The position numbers and the translations under genes were made by a program. 64,000 bases of DNA, taken from Trichinella spiralis. Lineage: Eukaryota; Nematoda; Enoplea; Trichinellida; Trichinellidae. The stretch lies in assembly GCA_000181795.3 (NCBI GenBank), contig CM012954.1:14844704-14908703 (forward strand). The letters run 5' to 3'. The notes under the pieces are model-generated. The model had not been told where the DNA came from, made no database searches, and was given only the letters and a program-made list of their open reading frames with translations. The stretch's first letter is position 1, and the number at the start of each line of letters is the position of its first letter. This document shows positions 58,678-64,000 of the stretch, piece after piece.

Positions 58678-60579
58678 ATGCAAATTGTTGAAAATGTATG
58701 TTCGCATTTCGACAGTCCAAGTGCGGAAAATTTTTTCCAAGGTAACTTTACCACGTTCAGATTATTCATTTCATATCCTACTCCTACGTTAACAGTTTTT
58801 TTATTTAATTTGCTTTCTGAAAAATATTTCAAGCAATATGCGGTGGAAATTAATTTCCAAAGTGTAATATTATAATTATTGTTGTTGTTATTTGTTTTCT
58901 TAAATTGATTGATCACTTTTGAAATTTTTTCCCAAATCCGAGTGATGAGCAGCAGTTGGTGTCGAACTTATGAAGCAAATATTGAATTAACTTATTGGAA
59001 TAATTTTTAATTTCAGCAATCGACAGAACATCGATGATGCTAATCTTGTTGACGTTTCTTGCCAGTGCGTTTATTGTCATTTGTTTTGCAATCAGTTTGC
59101 ACTTCATCATCAAATACGTCTCGTCGATTGAACAACGCTGGCGAATGATTTGGCTTCTCCAAATATTTCTGGTAAAATTAATTTTTTGGGATAATGCAAA
59201 ATAAAACTGTTTTTTATCTAATAACTTAATTTTTTCGGGGGTTTTTGCTTTGAAAATGAATATTGTTGCAGGCAATCAGTGTTTGCAGTTGCGTCGGCAT
59301 GTGCGTACCGAGAGCCATAGCAGTTTGTGAAATTATGATGCTCTTGTAAATTTGCAAAAACATTTTTTTTTCATAATTTGAGAAAAATCATATTTTTTCA
59401 GCTCTTTTTCCCAGTGTTTGTTCAAATATGTACGTTTTATTGTTGGCTGTTTCGACGGTGAAGAGAATATGACATTCAGATTGGAAGGCGACTACATCAA
59501 TTACCGTGAACCTGAGTTGTGTTGCATCTGCTGTCCATGTTTGCCTGTGAAAGTGATCACAAAGTATGTTGTTTAGTTTATTTTAATTTTTTGAAATCAA
59601 ATTATCATTTTTCATCAGAGATCGAATTCGAGCAATACGTTGGTTGATTTATCAAAACGCAATTCTACTTCCGATTTCTTATATTTTGGCTTTGTTGGTG
59701 AAATTGGACAAATTCGACGAAGTCACCAATATTTCGGCAAGATTTTTTGAAAATACTTTTGTGCAGTGAAAATTATGAAATTTATGTTTTTCCTTAGATT
59801 TCAGTTTCATATCCAATAATTATTACTGTTACGACAGTTTCCGCTTTGGTGGCAGCGTATGGGACCATTTTGCTCAGTAAAATTAGCTTGCTGCTGTTGA
59901 AAGATTACTGTTTGACGGCATTGAAAGTGAACATTCAATTGTTGATCTTTTTTTTCAACTTTCAAATGCCATTGTTTCGCCTGCTCACTGTTGGAACAAT
60001 AACTTGCAACGGCATTATTCCCGCTTACGACCGTTCATTCAGTAATTTTCCACTCTCAAATAATACAATACCACGTTATTATATATGTAAAAATATAATT
60101 GAACCTGATTTTCATTTTAATATACTTTTTTTACATGCAATAGATTAATTTTATTTCTGGTCAATTAATCCTCAATAGAGCATGCATTGTTCTGCATCAT
60201 ATAGGTGAATGGTTATTTTGTTGAATATGATGAGTTTCATTTTCTGCGAAATATAAATTACAAAACAGTGTGTAACAGGTTAAAAAAATGAAATTTATCA
60301 TAACATCTATGTTTAATAATTGGAAAATTTGTTTCTTTTTTCTTACTTTTTTGTTTAGTGTGGAGTCAAGTTTTGCTGGTCACGGAATGCCTTGTGCTGA
60401 GCTACGTGCTGTGTTGGTTTCTCAGACCTTGTGTTAACAAAGCGTTCGATCTGTATCCGGTGCATTTGCCCAAACGATTGCCCGTATACGTGGACGTGAC
60501 AACAAGCATCGACGATGGCATAATGCTAGAGCTGAGCAAAAAATCTAACCAATCCAAAGTGCCACACAACGCGTTATAA
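58678..60579 (+). CDS. Organic solute transporter alpha-like (OSTalpha/TMEM184 family) protein
   Basis: Seven exons: 58678-58741, 59017-59171, 59272-59345, 59402-59563, 59619-59736, 59798-60086, 60359-60579; 360 residues (human OSTalpha has 340). About seven membrane segments follow a short extracellular N-terminus with CSHFDSPSAENFF. Key features are VGMCVPRAIAVCEIMMLLFSFSQCLFKY, the Cys cluster CCICCPCLPVKVITK, and MPLFRLLTVGTITCNG. The Cys cluster between segments is the family hallmark. OSTalpha pairs with OSTbeta to move bile acids and steroids across basolateral membranes; C. elegans OSTA proteins act in membrane trafficking and sensory cilia. The cytoplasmic tail carries PVYVDVTTSIDDG. 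Intron 5 seems to use a GC donor (tcg/gcaaga) at 59737. Confidence 0.85.
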
Positions 60580-62280
60580 AAGTATTGTTGCATTTTTCTT
60601 TTTTTTTCTTAAATCAAATTACCTATTACTGAAAAGCAGTACTGTAAGCGTACTTGGAAATTTTCAATCACAAGAGTTGTATTAATTAAGCACATATAAT
60701 ACAATAGTAAACTTATAAGATTTGTTATTTTTTTGTTCAAATTAACCGTGCAGGTATTATGTTGAATGACGACGATGTTGATAAAATTAATCGATGCTGG
60801 TGATGAAAATTATTGGTGATGTTCTGGGAAATGGGAAGTTTTATGCATTGTTTCAAATGTATACGCATAACTTTGTAAAATTATAAGTATTATTATTATT
60901 GTTTTTAACACTGAATTGAATACGGTTTCGTGCAAATTGAGGTTATGCAGTGATGATTGTTCACAATGCATTGTGCATTCATTGAAAAAGTGGGCTATTA
61001 TCAACGTAAAGAGTATCGTAAAAATTTATATAACCTGCAGAATTATTCTACGATCCAATAAACACTTTCATGATTCTGAATTCAACAGACTGCACTCACT
61101 GTTATTGATTAATAATTTTTTTGATTGCTTTTTATATATTGTCTGCATTTTTTGCGCGAAATAGGTTGTGGCAGTTGTAGGATTTGAAATTTCGCATTCA
61201 AGCTGAGAGCTTTGACTTCAGCTCAAAAACTGCTGTGAAATTACCATTCATTTGTTTGACGCTTTATTCTTGAAAGTTCTCTAAATTTGAAATTCAAGAA
61301 AAATCGTTTTAACAAAATAACGTTTTTATTATGGTTCTTTTGTGGAAAATTCTTTTCATTCAAGTACACTTTAAACGCACAAGCATGGCGAACTGGTTTA
61401 ATATTTCAAAAATTAAGAGTATAAAAATTAGCATAAAAAAGATTTGCATTTTGCATTGTGCGAAAATAAGCCAAGAGATGTTGCCATCTTTTTTTAGAGC
61501 AGACTCTTTTGCGTATTCAGTATTGATTCATACAAAGCAGGGCATTTATGAAACATTATAAACGTTTATTTAATTTGCAATTTTCAGCAAAGCTCTGTTT
61601 GATTAAATTATAAGAGGAATTTTTTTTTCTTTTTCGAAATTACGAATGATACTAGAATAGTATCCAATAATTTTTGAAAGTGTTAATTCGTTGATATTCT
61701 CATTCATTTTTTTTGATTGACTTATTATATTCACTTGTTTATTTTGAATGTTTTTAAAGAATTTTAATAAATTCAGTAATTTTAATAATTAATTTAAAAT
61801 TAGGTATATTCTTTGTATTGATTGCTTTTTTCTTGAAATGAAAAATGCAACAACTATGAAGCAGTGGGAAGGAGGCTTTAAAAAGAAAGAAAAAACAAAT
61901 TGAATAGATGTTTCTTTATTTTCATATTAAATGAATGATTTTTACGATTATTTTACCCGATGAAGTGGAAGTGGGATTTTTTTTTAATTTTTCCTTTTTG
62001 AATAGCAACAGTCAACAAAACGGATGTAGGTTAATGCCGGCATTAGGGAGTATGTACTTTTGTGGGCAACTTATGGTTTCAGATCAGCATTATTCACTGG
62101 TGGGAATTTTATAAACTAAATGGAAATGGGTTGATTGCAAGGAGGAAAAAAATCTGACTGTGACACGCCTGCATTTAAAATACCACAAGGAGGGCCAGTT
62201 GGTCTGCATTTTGGCAACCCACTGACCTCTAGCAATAATTGCCAAACTTCTTGTATATATTTGCATCGCTTCTGCTCTTT
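60580..62280. other. Intergenic upstream of the collagen gene
   Basis: 1.7 kb, AT-rich to 62.0 kb, then more mixed. No exon was recognised. The minus-strand frame over 62116-62472 is a shadow of the collagen first exon. Confidence 0.5.
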
Positions 62281-62307
62281 CTCAACAGTCCAGTAGACGG
62301 TCCTACC
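62281..62307 (+). promoter_or_regulatory. Splice acceptor upstream of the collagen start
   Basis: tctttctcaacag ends at 62288, and the ATG is at 62308. This fits trans-splicing or a 5'UTR intron. Confidence 0.45.
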
Positions 62308-63830
62308 ATGCACTGCCAAGAAAGTTCCGCGAAATATGCTTCCATAGTGGCTGCCATATTCGGTGGTATGGCTATTTTGGTTTGCATCTGTGTTGCCCCT
62401 CAGATATGCTTCGATGTTCAAGACATTTGGTTGGAAATTGACGAAGAGATGAAAGAATTTCGCGTATGTCATTTTTCAAATTTTTAAACATTATTTACTT
62501 AAAAAGAAAAAAATTTTTTTTAAATTCACAGTCATATATAAATGATGAAATGGTTTTTCTTTTAATTTATTATTTTCCCTAAAAGTAATGTTGCATGAAG
62601 AAAGCAGAATCTCAGAAAACAACATTTGAACTGAAATTAAATAATTTTATGAAAGTTATATATATATATATAGCAAGATAAAAATTATAGATTACTTCGG
62701 ATCAAATTTGGAAAGAGCTGATGCATTTGAGCTTACCGAGAAGCAGAAGAAATGCTTATGCTGGTTCGATTGCACAAAGTTCAGCGCCTGGTTACGTGCC
62801 TGTAGCTAATATATTAGTGCCTAGCTATGGAACTGTGATGGATTTGGAAGATTCGAACAATTGGGCAAGCACGAATTATCAGTCAACAGCGAATAAAGTT
62901 GAAATACCTGAATTATCAAACGGCTTGTATCGAAAACCGGCACAAAGAGAATTTTCCAGCAATTCGAAAATTGAAGTAACTGAAGCTTATTCAATTGCAT
63001 CGAACGGCAGAGATGAATTTGAAGCAGAGAGTAGCTTAGGAGAGCATGACAAGGATACAGCTGTTGGAAATCAGAGCATTTTTACAGATTTAGCTTCAAA
63101 CGAGGGTTCAGGAGGAATAGATCAGTTGCTTCGAGAGGATGAAGAAACTTCTGCTCATTTCACTAAGCCCAGTTGCAAATGCAGTCAAACTATGGCCAGT
63201 CGGTGTCCTGCAGGTCCTCCAGGTCCACCAGGAAAGCCTGGAATACCAGGAGAAAACGGCGAACCAGGAAAGCCTGGTTTGCCAGGTAAAGATGGTCGCG
63301 TTGTTGTTAATGAACCTGAAGCTCAGCCTTGCTTAAAATGTCCCGCTGAACCGGGACCTCCAGGACCACCAGGAATTCAAGGTAACGAACGTTCTTGTTT
63401 AATTAAAGACAAATATTTTAGCAATGCTGGTTTTGTTCTAGGGCCTCAAGGTTTGTCCGGAAGTCCAGGAAATCCTGGAATGCACGGACGAAATGGATCG
63501 CCCGGAAAGCCTGGTGATATGGGACCGCCAGGTACACCAGGACCGAAGGGTAAAGTTGGTATGAAAGGACCATCTGGCATGGACAAAAGAACAATACGGG
63601 GCAAGAAAGGGCTTCCCGGAGTACCAGGAAAACCTGGTGAACCAGGTGTAAAAGGAAACCCGGGGAAAGATGGCAGCGACGGCGCACGGGGTGACCCAGG
63701 ACCACCAGGTTCAACAGGGTTGCCTGGACCAAAAGGAAAAGAAGGAAAATCTGGTCCAATGGGACAGATTGGAATTCCTGGGCCAGACGCAACTTATTGT
63801 CCGTGCCCAGCTAGACAAAATCATTCATGA
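62308..63830 (+). CDS. Nematode cuticle collagen
   Basis: Three exons: 62308-62463, 62691-63381, 63442-63830; 411 residues. The N-terminus is the nematode cuticle collagen domain: a signal-anchor (ASIVAAIFGGMAILVCICVAP) followed by DVQDIWLEIDEEMKEFR and DQIWKELM. The RSRR site (69-72) is the expected furin/BLI-4-type processing site. About 150 non-collagenous, acidic residues then precede the Gly-X-Y repeats, which begin near residue 225. The repeats fall into blocks separated by Cys-containing breaks (CKCSQ, CLKCPAEPG) and a basic break (MDKRTIRGKK), and end in CPCPARQNHS. The Cys pairs flanking the blocks suit disulfide linkage of trimers. It would be secreted by hypodermis into the cuticle. 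Intron 2 is 60 bases without a stop. The spacer between the processing site and the first Gly-X-Y block is longer than I expect for the family. Confidence 0.93.
62657..62672 (+). repeat. (TA)n run in collagen intron 1
   Basis: Eight ta units, 18 bases before the acceptor of exon 2. Confidence 0.85.
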
Positions 63831-64000
63831 TCATTTCTTTATCCAGTTTATCTGAAGAGAAAGCTGAAGTAAAACCTTTCTCGAGCAAAAAAAGCTTGAT
63901 TTGTCAGCACATTTTGAAATTTAAAAATATCTTCAACATATTGTCTTCATCATTTGCAATAATCTGATCTTAAATACTTGGTATTTTATTCTTTAGAAGC
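63831..64000. other. 3' flank of the collagen gene
   Basis: 170 bases of AT-rich sequence to the window end, nothing recognised. Confidence 0.5.

Overview
This window is nuclear DNA from an AT-rich nematode. Three things show this. The genes are broken by many short GT-AG introns, mostly 40-100 nt. A nematode-type cuticle collagen (signal anchor, RxxR processing site, Gly-X-Y blocks) lies at the right end. Several genes have a splice acceptor only a few bases upstream of the ATG, as expected for trans-splicing or short 5'UTR introns. No rRNA, tRNA, CRISPR or bacterial feature was seen. The EXT1 homologue keeps a C-terminal GT64 region which, as I recall, C. elegans RIB-1 lacks, so a lineage away from Caenorhabditis is plausible; the exact clade is inference. 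I rebuilt gene models by hand from splice sites, and for each complete model the exon lengths sum to a multiple of three.

Left part (1-13 kb): a short mitochondrial fission factor (Mff) homologue (-), a USP20/USP33-type deubiquitinase (+, 17 exons), a CK1/TTBK-like kinase (-), and an unrecognised intronless protein with about 17 membrane segments that reads as four tetraspan-like units (+).

Middle part (14-26.4 kb, - strand): a Raw/OLRN-1-like membrane protein and, upstream on the same strand, a Crumbs-like EGF transmembrane protein ending in ERLI. Their introns and flanks are dense in microsatellites. A gene-free stretch of 5.6 kb follows (26.4-32.0 kb), holding a compact cluster of transcription-factor-like sites near 28.65 kb.

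Right part (32-64 kb, all recognised genes on +): a membrane-anchored carboxylesterase; a decayed unidentified coding island (36.65-37.33 kb, -); ribosomal protein S19; an ECHDC3-type enoyl-CoA hydratase; EXT1; a LAMMER/CLK kinase with an RS exon and a candidate alternative polyQ/polyP N-terminal exon; the nucleolar HAT protein UTP6; an organic solute transporter alpha (OSTalpha) homologue; and the cuticle collagen.

The genes form no single pathway. Several serve epithelial and surface biology (Crumbs, Raw/OLRN-1, EXT1, cuticle collagen, OSTalpha), and the rest are housekeeping (RPS19, UTP6, Mff, ECHDC3, USP, CLK). I found no clear novel multi-gene system. The best candidates for follow-up are the four-unit tetraspan-like protein, the altered EXT1 GT64 motif, the CLK alternative exon, the Crumbs/Raw neighbourhood and the 28.65 kb regulatory cluster.
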